A stretch of 64,000 nucleotides of DNA from Oopsacas minuta (GCA_024704765.1 JAKMXF010000328.1:119864-183863), one strand, 5' to 3'; positions 1 through 12,540 are shown, numbered from the stretch's first letter. A program made the numbers and translations. The notes: generated by a model not told the origin, from the letters alone.

Positions 1-425
1 CTTTATGCATTGTGTCCTACAGTTTGGATACATTACTGACTTTCATTACAATTCCACTCTGATTATCCATAAGACAGATCGGCTTTCCTTTCTCTTCTAT
101 GAAAAGTACTGTAATATCCACTCTTGTTTAAAAGTTCTACCTTCATCAGTAACTTACCTATTCTTTACGGGCCCTGATGCCATTCTTTAAGAAATATGTA
201 AGAAAAAAGACTAATAATAATAATAATAAATAAGAATTACTTTCATTTTTCTGGAATGAATCCCTGTTGTATACCTAGAATTACGGACATGCCTCATTTA
301 CGGAACTTTCCGTTCCGTTCCGTAAATTAGGTATGTCCAGAATTGCCATCATATTGCTAATAAGAAATCCCTGCTGATAACATCCTATTCTTGTAGGATT
401 TCAAATTTTTAAAGAATGACAAATA
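1..425. other. Non-coding flank with a GC-richer hairpin
   Basis: No coding signal is visible. A hairpin lies at 285-338: GGACATGCCTCATTTACGGA pairs with a near-perfect inverted copy ending in TATGTCC, with a loop of about ten bases. The adjacent stretch 335-413 has an imperfect inverted counterpart at about 1883-1976, on the other side of the Tc1-type element. This suggests that the Tc1-type element landed inside an older inverted-repeat element. Confidence 0.5.
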
Positions 426-1770
426 CAGGGTGTCTCAAAATTACTGCGGTGTTGTAAAATACTCAATAACTTTAGAATTAATACACTTTGATAAAGTTCT
501 ATTTGCCAATATATTCCCCTGACAATTCTATACATTTCTGAACGCGCATTGGCATCCCTAAGTACAATCTTTCTATAATATCAGGGTCGATTGATGCCCA
601 AGCATTTTTTAGCATCTTTTCCAAATCATTAACGTTGACAGCAGGCTTCATCTTGTCAATCCTATCTTGAACGATTGACCAAATATTCTCAATTGGGTTG
701 AGATCCGGAGAGTTGCCTGGCCACTTCTGTTTCTCCCAGAACCCAGGTAAGTTCTGTCTGCACCAGTCTTGAGTCATTCTAGCTGTATGAGCCGGAGCTC
801 CATCCTGCATAGATATCGCTTTGGACATGTCTGGTATCATTTTCCTTTCTAAGATCCCTCTATTTTCATCTGTTCTACGCAACGCTTGAATACATGGCCC
901 TTCTAGAATCTCATCTACATAATATTTCGCATTAATTGTCTCTTTTTGAGGCAATATATGGAGTTTAGAAAGCGCTTGATAGCTCACCATACCCCAAACC
1001 ATCACTTTTGCGGGAAATTTAACAGTTTGGCGGGGAGTTACTTGTGTACCGTCTCTTGCCCATATTCGATCGTTCTGTGGATTCGATGGGTGAAATAACT
1101 CATAGGGAGATTCGTCTGACCAGAGTACACGTTTCCAATCATCCACTGTCCAATTCACCTTATCCATACAGAAGCTTAGTCTGTTTTTCTTATGAAATTC
1201 TGTTAGTAAGGGGGTTTTTGGTCTTTTATAAGGGTGAACTTTAAATCCTTGAGCAAATATCGGTATGCAGTGTCCTTTGAAACTGTATTTCCCATGTTTG
1301 TAAGTTTCTTAGCCCTAGATCTTGTCGACTTGTGTCTCTTGCCCAATGATTTCGCAATAACAATCTTTGAGACTCTGGATAACATTTTCGGACGTCCAGC
1401 ACCCCTCTTATGTTGTAGGCTTTTATGTGCTTTATGTTTGTACCACCATCTTTGTATGGTTGAAACATCTTTTCCAAGAGAGAGAGCAACGGTCTTTTGT
1501 GTTTTTCCACTAAGCAGCATTCCAATGGCCCTGTTACGGACTTCAACTTTCTCCAAACGCATATTCATCTGCTAATAATTCGCCAATACTCTAAGCTAAA
1601 CTCAAAATTCCAAAAATAACTACAACCATCTATGGTATAATGCATATTAATAGTTACTAAGGTTGGCTTATAAAATTCGCACTAGTAAATTGAACCTGTA
1701 TCCGATTACACTCTTCTTATTTCATTATAGTTGATCTAATACAGCACCGGAATAATTTTGAGACACCCTG
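426..1770 (-). mobile_element. Tc1/mariner-type transposon (DD37E), nearly complete
   Basis: The ends are inverted repeats of about 30 bp starting CAGGGTGTCTCAAAATTA, with about three mismatches between the two copies. The element is flanked by TA on both sides (424-425 and 1771-1772), as expected for IS630/Tc1/mariner insertion. At 1345 bp it has normal length for the superfamily. It carries one transposase gene on the minus strand with a single frameshift. It lies upstream of the first visible coronin exon. Confidence 0.93.
499..1568 (-). pseudogene. DD37E Tc1/mariner-type transposase, one frameshift
   Basis: The first reading frame (1568-1203) starts MNMRLEKVEVRNR and encodes an N-terminal helix-turn-helix region (IGMLLSGKTQKTVALSLG...). 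The second (1167-499) encodes the RNase H-like catalytic core. Catalytic acidic residues are in WSDESPYE (first Asp), SMQDGAPAHTA (second Asp) and SPDLNPIENIW (Glu), with 37 residues between the last two, hence DD37E. The two frames join if one base is lost or gained in a run of C at about 1209-1214; the intervening codons (LLTEFHKKNRLSFC) then read through in family-typical fashion. The copy is therefore inactive by one indel only. All three catalytic residues are present. Confidence 0.92.
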
Positions 1771-1790
1771 TAGTATAATATTACTAAAAT

Positions 1791-1860
1791 GACAAATAAT
1801 ATCAATCTGGATCCATTAGCATAAATGTAGATTTTTGAATCCAGATTGTTATCATTTGTC
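1791..1860. repeat. Imperfect hairpin beside the Tc1-type element
   Basis: Arms of about 22 bp (GACAAATAATATCAATCTGG and its inverted copy) with about three mismatches surround a spacer of roughly 27 bases. It is probably the core of the older inverted-repeat element into which the Tc1-type element inserted. Confidence 0.5.
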
Positions 1861-2049
1861 CCTACCATTATTTATCATTTACATATTAATCGAGTTTTAA
1901 TAGGATGTTTCTTCAAAATTTGAATTCAAAATGGGGTGTTATTAGCAATATGATCAGAATTATGAGGGTCCATTGTACATATTACTCATTCTCATTTTGA
2001 GCCCCTGCTGGCCACTAAGGTGGATTGTGGGCTGCAAGTTGGCCACGCG

Positions 2050-2375
2050 TGCTCTATATGGTAATATTCAGGTTACATAACTATGAAATCCTTGATGCGA
2101 TATTTGACGTTCCATTCCACAGCTCATCAAAGATTGGGCCGTATTCTCCAAATAATGCTTGCTAAGCATAGAAATTGGTACATTTTGATAATTTTTTGCT
2201 TTGTTAGTTTCGTGACATGATCTTCTACATATCTGTAATATATTTACTTAGGTATAAAATACATTTTGTACGATATGAAACCATTCTGTATACTAATATA
2301 ATTCACAGTACACTACATATCCCTAGTCCAAAAATTCGAGGTTGATGGTAGGCCTTATATAGGGAAGGCTATGGT
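2050..2375 (+). repeat. Dispersed repeat R, copy 1
   Basis: This block, from about CTATATGGTAATATTCA to GGGAAGGCTATGG, recurs inverted at 22285-22625 and direct at 22870-23130. Shared landmarks are the GATGCGATATTTGACGTTCC segment, ACATTTTGATAATTTTTTGC, and a terminal segment with CCCTAGTCCAAAAATTCGAG followed by GGCCTTATATAG. No reading frame is present, so this is probably a non-autonomous element. Related terminal segments (CCCTAGTCCAAATCCACAAG) occur alone near 2955, 29203 and 36256. Confidence 0.75.
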
Positions 2376-3879
2376 TCAGCATATGCATTTCTCACTGTGA
2401 TATGACATTGTCACGTCTGGTAATTTTCGCGGCCGTGCCTCTCGTGGTATTAATATTCCAAGCTTGTACAATCAATACTATGAATTAGTATTTTTTGCTA
2501 ATTCATCATCACCAAATTGGGTTGAAATGTACATATTATAGTAATATAGATTTTTCTGAACAATTTATTAATCATAGGTTCATCAATATGGTTCCTAGTT
2601 GACAGGATATTCCGTATTTAGTGTTTGATGAGTTAATAGCACAAAATTATGGAATTGACCATTTTTGTGTGTGATTACGCCTTTTTGCCAAAATTAGGGC
2701 GGACTGTGAGTTTTTGAACCTTGAAATTGTCATTTTTTAATTCAGCACCCAAAGATTGTGTTAGATGCCAATTTTAGTTCCTAAAACTACAGAATCGACC
2801 ATATTCTTTCGTCATTCAATTTCAGCCTATGCATTTTCACTGTCGTTGTCTTTGTCACGTCGGGTAATTTAGTATACCGTGGTCTATCCTAGGCCTGCAT
2901 ATTTCAAACACAGCGGTTAATGATGTTTTAAATGGAATCCTTACCATCGGGTAACCCATCCCTGGTCCAAAATCCATATTGTACTGTTAAGCCTTATGTA
3001 GAGTAGGTTATGATACTTCTTATTAATTCTAGTTTTTTGAATTTAGTATCTTTTCATATGACAACATATTTGCACATACGATAACTAGTTTTCGGGTTTG
3101 GCATTTAAATCATACAGGCTTCATTAGATCTCAGAAAGACGTGCCTCCTTTGACTCAATCAATAGTACATAGTAACCGAAGTGCTTCAAATCCGAATATT
3201 CCTCCTGAACAATTTTTCAAGAATAGAAATCCGTTTAAGTGAAATGTAGTAGCCATGCTCAAGTGCTCAACTGTACTATTGTTTCTAATTACAGTGCACA
3301 GTGGCTCTAAATGGCTATCCGTAGGCTTTAGGGTCTTGGGTACATTTAAAGTGCATAAAATGTAGTTTGTTTCTATGGGTTATTGCATATAACTAGTTGA
3401 TTGAGAGGAAAAATATTTTTGGTATGGCTTCTATTTTTTGAGTTATGATGACGTAATCACAATTTGCAGAAAACATATAAACCAGCGTAAATCTATTTAG
3501 GTTGGAGTTAGGGTTATATAATATATTATTTACTAATGGATTAATCGCTATTTAAAGCAGATTGAACTGATTGAGCATTGTATATGGCTTTTGTTTTTCT
3601 TATGATGACGTAAGCAAATTTTATAGTTACTTTCTGGAAATATCTGTGTTATTCGAGTTATTTAGATATGTGTTCACACTAAATTTATCTACCAAGGGAT
3701 AAAGTGTTTAGATTATCAACCAACGTTCATTTTGCTGTATTATTACTGCAATAGCAATTTTATCGAAGAAAAGAATATAATTGAAATTTTAAATTTGTCA
3801 GTAACATGACCGTTTTGCGTGTTCTTAATAACCAACGGTTAATTTTTCCTTAAATTTTATTTTACTATTGTAGTCTTAC
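2376..3879. other. AT-rich intergenic or intronic DNA, no gene seen
   Basis: I see no convincing coding exon here. A fragment of the repeat-R terminal segment occurs near 2955-3015. Missing upstream coronin exons (roughly the first 125 residues of the protein) could be here or further upstream; I could not recognise them. Confidence 0.4.
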
Positions 3880-4105
3880 TGCGCTCCCAATGTTTCGTCC
3901 TGTAATGGACTGCTCAGTTGTCTCGCCTTTTCCGCAATACACATCAGATGGATCAGTGTTAATTAACGTTTACTCCTTTGCGAGTCGCTTTTCCATTATC
4001 TGGGCTCTCCATAATTGGATTGCGTAGCCTGAATAGCTTCGGACAGAGGTCCCACAAAGTTCGATGTACCTGCCTTTGAGCGCTTCGAAAACTATTTGTA
4101 TGGAA
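3880..4105. repeat. Dispersed repeat S, copy 1
   Basis: A GC-richer block, containing CCATTATCTGGGCTCTCCAT, CCTGAATAGCTTCGGACAGA and GTTCGATGTACCTGCCTTTG, recurs in the same orientation at about 17080-17290. I cannot assign it to a family. Its raised GC content against AT-rich surroundings suggests a decayed exon or a short retroelement. Confidence 0.6.
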
Positions 4106-5101
4106 GTTGAAGAATGAAGGCGAGACGTTACTCAAATATTTAACGAATTAAATAATATGTCTTAATCGTTAGTCTGGTGAAGCAAATTTGTGCTTTTCAG
4201 CCTGCCTGTATGTCCGATTCCTCTACATTGCTTACACTCAAGGACATTACTAAACCTATCAGAACTGGACTGATATTACGCTTACTGGCAGTATCACGTC
4301 AAGAAATTCAATTCGTTGATTCTTCTCCGAATTTAGGAGAATTCGCCATCTGAAAGATCAAATATCTGTATGAGGGAATCGACAACTGTTCTGATTGATG
4401 GTTGAGATAGAAAAAATCAAGTGCATCATGGTTGTTCATTTAGAATTTGAAATAATTGCTAGAAATTTCGTAGATAAAGTAGTTTATTATGAATTGCTTG
4501 AATTCTGAAATTCTTAAATTAACTGGTCGCTCATTTTAAAATGCTTGGTGTTCATTTGGAGGATGTTGTGGGAGGCCGGATTTAGTTCAAATTATAGATA
4601 ATATTTTAACAAATCACCCTAAAACTTGAAATTACCTGGCCATAACTAGCCACTGTGAGTTTGAGGTGTAATTAGACCAAGGTAATATGTGTCCAGACAC
4701 ATTATGTAACGTCAAAATTATCTGAACCATGGAGGAAATATTCAAAGTGAAATGCTTAGCTCTTATCATAATTGTGAAGAGTATATTCTGGACCAATAAT
4801 AGGTTAAAACTTTGAGCTGTCATTCTCATGAGTATCTTTTGATAGCGAGAATTATATGCCTATGTATAAATATATAATAGAGGTGAATAATGAATTCAAT
4901 TATAGCTATCCACTAAGAATGACATTTGATTAAAAAGTAATAGGAAATTTTTCAAGAAAATTATGATTCCCAGGTTTCAGACTATGCTGAATTTAATGAT
5001 AAATTTTCGAAAGCTTATGGGATGATGAAAAGTTGCCCTAAAGCCTATGTTGAAACCACTGTGTGGTGTTTGTTATCTATTTATCCCTATTTTTTATTTA
5101 G

Positions 5102-5431
5102 TTGACTTCAATTTCCTGGCATCCTACTGCTGAGAATATTATTGCTTCCGTATGTCATGACTTCACTGTTATTTTTTGGAGGATTGATACTGGAAAGATG
5201 ATATTTACTGCCCAACACACAGATTATATCTTTTCTTTTGCTTGGAATTTCGATGGTAGTTTATTTGCGACTGCTTGTAAAGATAAGTTCATTCGTTGCT
5301 GGGATGCTCATAAGCGAAAGCAATTATGGGAAACCCAAGGTCTCAAGGGAACTATGGGTTCGAAATTGTGTTTTAGTGGCTCTTTAAACTACGTCATTTC
5401 GACTGGATTCTCTAGAGATCGACTAAGAGAG
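5102..5431 (+). CDS. Coronin, internal exon (WD40 repeats)
   Basis: Coronins bind F-actin and the Arp2/3 complex at the cell cortex. This exon encodes 110 residues beginning LTSISWHPTAENIIAS and ending STGFSRDRLRE. It covers two WD40 blades (SISWHPTA...VIFWRIDTG; FSFAWNFDGSLFATACKDKF...CWD) and the coronin-typical TGFSR segment. By family comparison it matches roughly residues 125-235 of animal coronins. The acceptor is TTTTTATTTAG just before 5102 and the donor is GAG|GTTGGT, so both boundaries are phase 0. The reading continues exactly at 15560. The N-terminal exons are not recognised in this window. Family assignment is secure; the coronin subtype is not. Confidence 0.93.
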
Positions 5432-7096
5432 GTTGGTTCCATATCTTCTTATCCATCTATTACTTAGTCATTGTATATGTAGCCCATTTTCACAATTTTG
5501 ATTATTTTCATGTTCACAATCTTCATTAACCACTTATCAACAAAATTCCTTTCTGAATGAAGAGGAGCTGGTAGGATCAATTTTATATTTTTATCTTTAA
5601 TAGTGTCCTAAAATTTTGGAAATTTGAAAATTTGTATTGGTACTATTCATATTTCGAATTTCCAATCATAGGAGGGGGTCATGGTTAAGATTGTCGTTCA
5701 ATGTGTTCTAAGTTGTCACCAAATTCAATTTGTCCACAGGTAAATCTATTCAATTGAACATTATTCCTATATTCGAGATTATGCATAACTTCTTCTACAT
5801 ACTTTACTCCTTATAGACTTTCTATTTCGTCATAAACCGCTGATTCTAACTCCTCATTGCTTGAAATGATCTCCCATTAATGTTTAGGGAACAGCTATTA
5901 CTCATAGTGAGCTATGTAGATAGAATATTGCAGCTGTGGTAGAGTAGAGGTTCTATTCTCTTTAGCATTCTCTCTTGTCAGTACTTGTGTGTGTTCTGGT
6001 GCATTATCATTGTGTAATTTCATTCCTTAATGTCGGTTTTAGGATGCTGAGTTTAATCTCTTCGAATGAAACCTTAAGACATACTTCTCACTTCTGTTAC
6101 CGTTTACCTGTTACTAATAGGCCAAATTTCAGTCTGATTACTATTAGCGAGCTTCGCTTGCTAGGTCGCTGCGACCACTTACTGCCTTATGTTTAGCTTA
6201 AGTATTAATTTAACAGCTAAATTCTTTATCCTTTTGGTCACTACTTCGCAGTGACACGGTAGGTGGAAATTTGTGGGAAAATGTATTTGAATTGCTTCGA
6301 AAATGAATTCTCCTTGCTTGAGTTACCCAGAAATCATATATCTAAACTGCAAATAGTACACTAGTTTATAAAATAATGTAGCGTATTGCGTTAATCTTTT
6401 ATCATGTCACATACTTAATCTTTTTTGTCAGATTAATTATACGCGCCACATGCAACATACCCTCTTAGCTTTTGGTTATTGCTCAGGTGACTAAGGGAAA
6501 AGTGATAGTGGTATATCCAAAGAATATATTGTCTAGAAGCAAATCGATAACTCTCACTTCGTTCAGATTAAGAAGAAATTTGTAAAATTGACCATCGAAA
6601 GGAGAGAATATTCCAGAAATACCAACTTGAAGGCATGGTTCGAATCATTGTTTTCTCTCTCTCTGGTGTTTCAGATTTGAGGCGAGACTTACATGATCCT
6701 GAAGCGAGTGCCCTTCCTAACCAGTCTAAAGTTACTTTCGAACAAGATGTCAAACATGTGCCTTTTAAATATATTGATGACTTGACAACTAAGTGTTTGA
6801 ATATTTAATTGGTTTCATTAATGTCATCTCAAAACGGTAGCTGAAAATCTCCTAAAACCATTACTGCTCACTTATTACTATTGTGTTCACAAAAGGAACA
6901 CGAATTCAAAAGTTTGTAATGCATGTGTCAGGATTGTTCGATCCATGTTTGACTCTAAAGTGCCCAGATATTTAGTTGAGTTGAAGTGCAAATTACGAGC
7001 TATATACCGCTCCCTTTACACGAATCCATGTTTTCATGGAAGGATTCCGAATAAACAGAATTGTTCATTTTATACTTTTTTAGTATAAACTGTAAT
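5432..7096. other. Coronin intron, first part; small GC-rich palindromes
   Basis: There are no coding features. At about 6145-6265 the AT-rich background is broken by a cluster of short GC-rich palindromes: GCGAGCTTCGCTTGC, GGTCGCTGCGACC, and GTCACT...CGCAGTGAC. They may be the core of a small hairpin element. Nothing else stands out. Confidence 0.45.
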
Positions 7097-7516
7097 CGGA
7101 CATATCATTGCGGACGTTTTGTCGCCGGACATTTAGTCTCAGACACTTTGTCTCTAGTTTGTACCTGAGATACATACTTACCTTAGTTTAGTGGAAGGCT
7201 TGCTCATGGTTGTTGTCAGATATCTAACAACCTCAAGTTGCTGGATTCAGTATTTGGAATCGATAAACATACATGCTGAATTGCATCATGATCGTTTCTT
7301 TTTGGCTATTGCTCATTATTGGTCATCACTGGACCAAGTATCTCCTGCCTGCACCATTTTTGTTGGTCATATCTGGTCCCATATAGAGCGTTACAGGACC
7401 TTAATTTCTGCTGCCCAATTTCCCTGCTAAGAATGACCAAGCGACTAATTTTCCAGATGATTAAATGTCCGGCTACGAAAGTCTCCCTCACGAAATGTCC
7501 TACTACGATATGTCCG
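7097..7516. repeat. CGGACATAT-ended inverted-repeat element
   Basis: The left end is CGGACATATCATTGCGGACG and the right end is its inverted match, ACGATATGTCCG. Both ends also contain internal GGACATTT motifs in opposite orientation (CGCCGGACATTTAGTCTC on the left, AAATGTCCGGCTACG on the right). The element is about 420 bp and the interior has no conserved coding. A clear target-site duplication was not found, so the exact ends are provisional. Confidence 0.6.
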
Positions 7517-7706
7517 CCGGGATAGTATATGCATACTATTCTGGTAGATTTTCAAAGATGTTTTAAATCTCATCGGCATTTAATGATGACATTGCTTTTC
7601 AATTTTCCCATTATGTTTTTGGAATGTAACACTTAATATCGTTGACTTTTTCTAATGTATTTTTAATTTATTTTTAATCTGTGTGATAATTATCTATTTT
7701 TCACTA

Positions 7707-9008
7707 CGAGGGGCGCTCGAAAAGTTTTGCCGTTTGGTATGAAACCATTAATCTGTCGGATATTTTTCCGCATCCATCTTTTCAGACATATTTTATTAAC
7801 CTACTTTGAAACTTTCATTCATTTATCTCTTCTACTTTCATAAATTAGATAATTTTAGTATACATGGCTTTTAAAATTTCTCAATCTTAATCAGATCACA
7901 AAACGTGATATTCGAGCAATGATTTTGATCTTATTCAAACTACAGAAGACAAGAGTAGAAATCTATGAATCTTTACAGGAACATTTCCCGGATCTAGCTC
8001 CTTCTCTAAGTACAGTTGAACGATGGTACAGGGAATTTATTCACGGAAACTTTGTTCTTGAAGATGCCCCCTTGTTCAGGAAGACTGAATATTTCACATA
8101 ATGAAGAAAATGTTAACGAAATGCTAGATCTAATTACTAAAGATACACTTAATACATACGCTCAGTTTATGAAACCGAGTTATCATCGGGACAATTAATA
8201 TCATTTGCACAAAGAGCTTTGTGTCAGGAAGTTGTGTGTCCGATGGATCCCCCATTCTTTGAACTTACAGCAAAAAATATCCCGCATAGGCTTTTGCAAA
8301 ATTATGCTCAAAAGGTTTGCTAATGGAATTCAAGAGCTGTATCTGGGATCCTTACAGGTGATGAAACATGGATATACAATTATGATCCAGAAACAAAGCG
8401 AATGTCAAATGAGTGGGTTGAAGAAATGCCCCACCTCCAACCAAAGTGCGGAGGGCTAGATCTGTTGGGAAACAAATGTGGGCGATTTTTTTCAGATCTA
8501 GTAGGTTTGTCGAAGCTGTTGCTCTCGAGGATAGAAAGACTGTTACCGCCGGCTGGTACACTACAGTGTGCCTACCCAAAGTCATTACAGCAATTGAGTC
8601 ACAGCGGAAGAAGACAGGCATTAGAGGAATTCTTCTTCATCATGATAATGCATCATCGCATTCAGCAATCAGAACTCCTGAGTTTTTGGAAAATTCTGGA
8701 CTCAAAACATTACCTCACCCGCCGTACAGTCCTGATTTAGCCCCTTGCGACTTCTGGTTGTTTCCTAGACTCAAAGATCAATTGCATGGGAGGAAAATTT
8801 CGACTAATGAGGAGTTGAGAGGGGCACTTTTTTCCAAGCGATCGGAGACATACCCATAGAAGAGTGGAAAAAATGTTTTGATAATTGTTTACCAGAATGA
8901 AAAAATGTATAGATTGTCAGGGAGATTTTTTTGATAAAACGTAGTAGTCAATTTTATTATTGCTATCTGATATGTCGGTCAACGTCAAAACTTTTCGAGT
9001 GCCCTTCG
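7707..9008 (+). mobile_element. Mariner (DD34D) transposon, decayed
   Basis: The terminal inverted repeats are CGAGGGGCGCTCGAAAAGTT on the left and the inverted CGAAGGGCACTCGAAAAGTT on the right. They are flanked by TA at 7705-7706 and 9009-9010. The length of 1302 bp is typical of mariners with one transposase. The gene inside is broken in several places. Confidence 0.92.
7910..8900 (+). pseudogene. Mariner transposase, multiple frameshifts
   Basis: Fragments in different frames follow the mariner order. First comes an N-terminal HTH region near 7910-8100 (SLSTVERWYREF). Then the first catalytic Asp lies in LTGDETWIYNYDPE near 8350-8395. The catalytic core at about 8446-8859 contains LLHHDNASSHSA and PPYSPDLAPCDFWLFPRLK, with 34 residues between the two aspartates (DD34D). 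The frames cannot be joined without several corrections, so the copy is dead. Confidence 0.9.
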
Positions 9009-10389
9009 TATTTACTTTAGTATGAGTATATTCATAGCATTGTGTACACTAATGCAATGGTTGTAAAAGAAAGCTTTGGGACTGGGGCTTTTAGATAATG
9101 CAATATTCAAATGTCGAGATTCTATTTTTGCGATATAATTGTTCATTCATTTAGTGGCGAAGTGTGCCGTTATTCTGTTGGGCAAAAAAACGTTCTATAT
9201 CAGGATCTATGAGCGCTGTAAACTTCAGTAAAATCCATTACCGAACCCATATCAAGAAGTATCGTTTGGATTACATTTGGCCTCGAGGGTTTACATTTTA
9301 ATTGTCCCTTTTAGTTATTATGTTGGAGCTCAGAGAATATTTGGTGGTGGGAGCTGGGCCCCAGTTAAACATTCGCAGGTGTATTTCCCCGACTACATGT
9401 ATTGTTGATTTTTTACAATACACATCCAATTTTACACACTAAATTTTTCTGAGACTTTATTTACAATTGAGGACTATATTTTTTATGTATTTATTGTATT
9501 ATTCAGAAACAATTACTTCTTGGAGGAAGTTTTGATTTTTCCAGATATTTAGCTCTCATTTGCCCATTATATTGAACTAATTTTTCACGATTTTTCAATA
9601 ATGGCATTTTAGTTATTATTTATCCAAACTTCGATTTATAGTAGTATGAGGCGTCAGAGAAAATCCGCGATCTCCTTATTCCTCTTGACACTTCTTTATT
9701 GCTCGTTCTGCGATTACTCAGTCCCTGTTCACAGAGTTATTGATATATTGGAAACGGTTACAATTAACCCACAAGTAGATCATACACTCTATACAAACGA
9801 GGCAATAATCACTCAGTTAGGGGGTTGCTTGCAATTTTTAGCTACACTAACTTTTCAGTAATTGTCATTCATTTATTATATTCATTTATCTATAATCAGA
9901 CAATTGGTTGCGTAAATAGAACTTGCGAAATCATTTTACGCCTTCATCACATATTATATCACCGTGTAATCATCGTGTAATATTTTAACTTGAATATTGA
10001 TGACTAGATGTTTTGTTAGAATTTCAGCAAATTCTAGAAGTATTCGAATTGGGATTTAGAATTCTTTTGACTAATGGCAATTATGAAAATCTCAAATACG
10101 TACATTATTATTCTTCATTTGACTAATCTTTGAAATATCCACTGATTACCCTTATTGAGGGTCATTTTTGGTTCCAGAATTTTCACTTAATTGAGGACGG
10201 CATCCATGTAACTTCCATTTTAATATCTATTCAGATGTTCTGTTGCGAAATATTTATTCCGGTGGGACCAAATGTATCATTGTTTTTGGTCAGGCCTGAC
10301 AAAATACTTCAGGCCAATTCGGTCCGGCAGGACTTAATATTTCAGAGATTTTTGTTCTGGCGTTGTGAAAATTTCAGCTAACCAAATTG
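9009..10389. other. AT-rich coronin intron sequence
   Basis: No supported gene. An open frame at 9646-9861 starts with a hydrophobic leader-like stretch, but it has no recognisable domain and no supporting context, so I do not call it. The stretch GGTCAGGCCTGAC near 10288 is a small palindrome. Confidence 0.4.
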
Positions 10390-11285
10390 TTTACTGTTTT
10401 TTGGTCCGTAAACACTAAAGTATTTGGTTTGTTTTTAGTTGGACCTCCTGTCCAACTCCTCTGTACTCCATGATGTATAAAATTGTATATAGCTATACTA
10501 ATTCTACTAAAACACACAAATTCGGATTTATAAACGAATTTATATTATGAATCGAAACTGCCATGCATTTAATTTTCAGCTTATCCATGGGCACATGAGC
10601 CAATTTAGCCTACCTTTGAGAATAGAATGCGTGACATCTCCCTGGTTTTCATGGATAAATATCTCTTGATTGACATGGCGTGTGACCTGCAATGAATGGA
10701 AATGCATTGTGATTAAGAATGTGGAATGCGTAGAAAATGAAAGGCCGTATTATGAAGATTAGCATCTATTTCATAAGATTCTTACTACCTATATTACTGA
10801 AACCAGAGATGTTACCTTAGATTCTTCTGTGCTGGGATTCATACAAGGGGATGGGAAACGAGGATTCCCCTTAAAATTCCATGTAGATGATTACTGTGAG
10901 CATTGTCCAATATCAATAATAACTTATTTCTGAAAATGTACGGTGTAAGATTTATCGCAACTAATAGAATTACTCAGAACTGACTTTCATTCACCACCAC
11001 TGCCTTAGTGATAAAATTCCACTGTCCATCTTGTATATGTAGATGCAAAATAGATAATAAATTACTTAAGTAACTCTTTGTTAACTCAAGTTCCAATCCA
11101 TATACTAACTGGATATATATATCATTACAAATCCGAATTTGTCTGTCTTAGTACCATTTAGTATACCTATATACAATTTTTCATAACATGGAAAACAGAG
11201 GGGTTGGAGAGGAGGTCTAACTAAATAGCAAACCAAATACTTCAGTGTTTTACGGACCAAAAATATTGATATCTTTGGTCTGTCG
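10390..11285. repeat. Inverted repeat pair flanking ~560 bp
   Basis: The segment about 10395-10545 (TTTGGTCCGTAAACACTAAA ... AAATTCGGATTT) has an inverted copy at about 11105-11280 (AAATCCGAATTTGTCTG ... TTTTACGGACCAAA). Each arm is roughly 150-170 bp and moderately diverged. The right arm abuts the decayed hAT transposase, so the pair may be a foldback element inserted in, or forming part of, that hAT. Confidence 0.6.
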
Positions 11286-11289
11286 GACC

Positions 11290-12540
11290 GAACTTTTTTC
11301 ACACAGTTGTTATGAATATCGCTTAATTCTTCTTGCAATTCTAGTGAAACTTCATCAATGTCCATGCTGAGTGGTTCAATAATCAAATCAGGTGTTTTAA
11401 GTTCGAGCAAATCTGTAAATGTTTTAAATAACTTTAGCTCCCCAATATAGGCGCTAACAACGGTTTTGCATTTTACTAGACTGAACATATTCTGTTTTAG
11501 TTGCACGTTCATTGCGTAAACTTCTCATCTAAGTCAGTCAAGTAAGCGATCAGATTTTGTTGCCACAACAAGCTGTATTAACTTCAGATTGTCTTCTTGT
11601 AAGAATTCCACATTTTTGTCAAATAGGCTGTAAAACCAGTAGGGACATTTTCTTTTTGAAAACCATCTCACTTCGGCGTCTAGAAGCAGACGTTAGAATT
11701 CCATTTCCTTGGTATGACAGAGTTTGACAGAAATATTCTGTCCTTGAGTACAAAACACTGAATTTTATTGGACGATGTGTAAAGAGTTGTGTAAACGAAG
11801 ACTAAAGTGTTTTGCTACTAAATGTTCTCTATGAGCGACGCAGCACACTGCGAAGACTTCAGTTAAAGCATTTTTCAAGTATGAAATAAGTACGCGATGT
11901 CGGCCGACCATGTCAGGAGCCCCATCGGTGGCGCACCCAATATGCTACACAAGTGTATTTCTTTTTCTTGCAAGTAATTATCCACCATATTGAAATTGGA
12001 TTCACCTTTTGTATCAGTTATAAGAAGTCTAGCATAGAACATTTCTTCAACCAAATTATCTTCCTGAATAAAGCTGACATATGCTAAGAACAGTGCTTCG
12101 TTATCTGGCATGGTGTATTCATCGATTTGAAGCGAAAGTTCCACCGTATTAAGAAATTCGCAGATTGTTTTTCGATCCCATTAGCCATCAAATTTATTCG
12201 CTTCGTCACAGTCTCATTACTTAATGGAATTAACTTTTTCAGACTATGGTCGTCCAGATGCATGATAGTAATAACTGCTTTCTGGATAGCAGGCAGGATA
12301 AGTTGTTCTTTATGGTATGTTGCTCTCCAGCTTTAGCAATTAGTAGTGAAATGATATACGATGTAATCATGCCATCATAGTTGTGAGTCCACTTTTCGGA
12401 AAATGCTGCCCATGGTTTTGCGATTCATTCTCAAGTTAATTACCAATTCAACATCTCTATCTGTCTTGTCACTGTTACGCGATTTCAAATTATCGATCAT
12501 TATCGATGGCTTCATTCCTTAATTAGAAAAACTTGTTCGC
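11290..12540 (-). pseudogene. Decayed hAT transposase of ZBED5/SCAND3 type
   Basis: Read on the minus strand, 12540-12130 gives the start of the hAT catalytic region (SNETVTKRINLMANGIEKQS). Next, 12144-11875 gives ELSLQIDEYTMPDNEALFLA, YVSFIQEDNLVEEMF and KGESNFNMVDNYLQEKEI, which match ZBED5/SCAND3-like hAT proteins. A C-terminal piece lies at 11512-11290. Stops and frameshifts interrupt it. Neither TIRs nor a target duplication were identified. The family attribution rests on remembered family motifs. Confidence 0.72.

Noticed and set aside
1234-1575. Open frame on the + strand opposite the first transposase, and a second minus-strand frame at 1241-1546
   Set aside because: Shadows of the transposase gene; no family-like motifs.
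9646-9861. 71-codon frame with a leader-like hydrophobic start
   Set aside because: No recognisable domain, no splice or element context, and length expected by chance.
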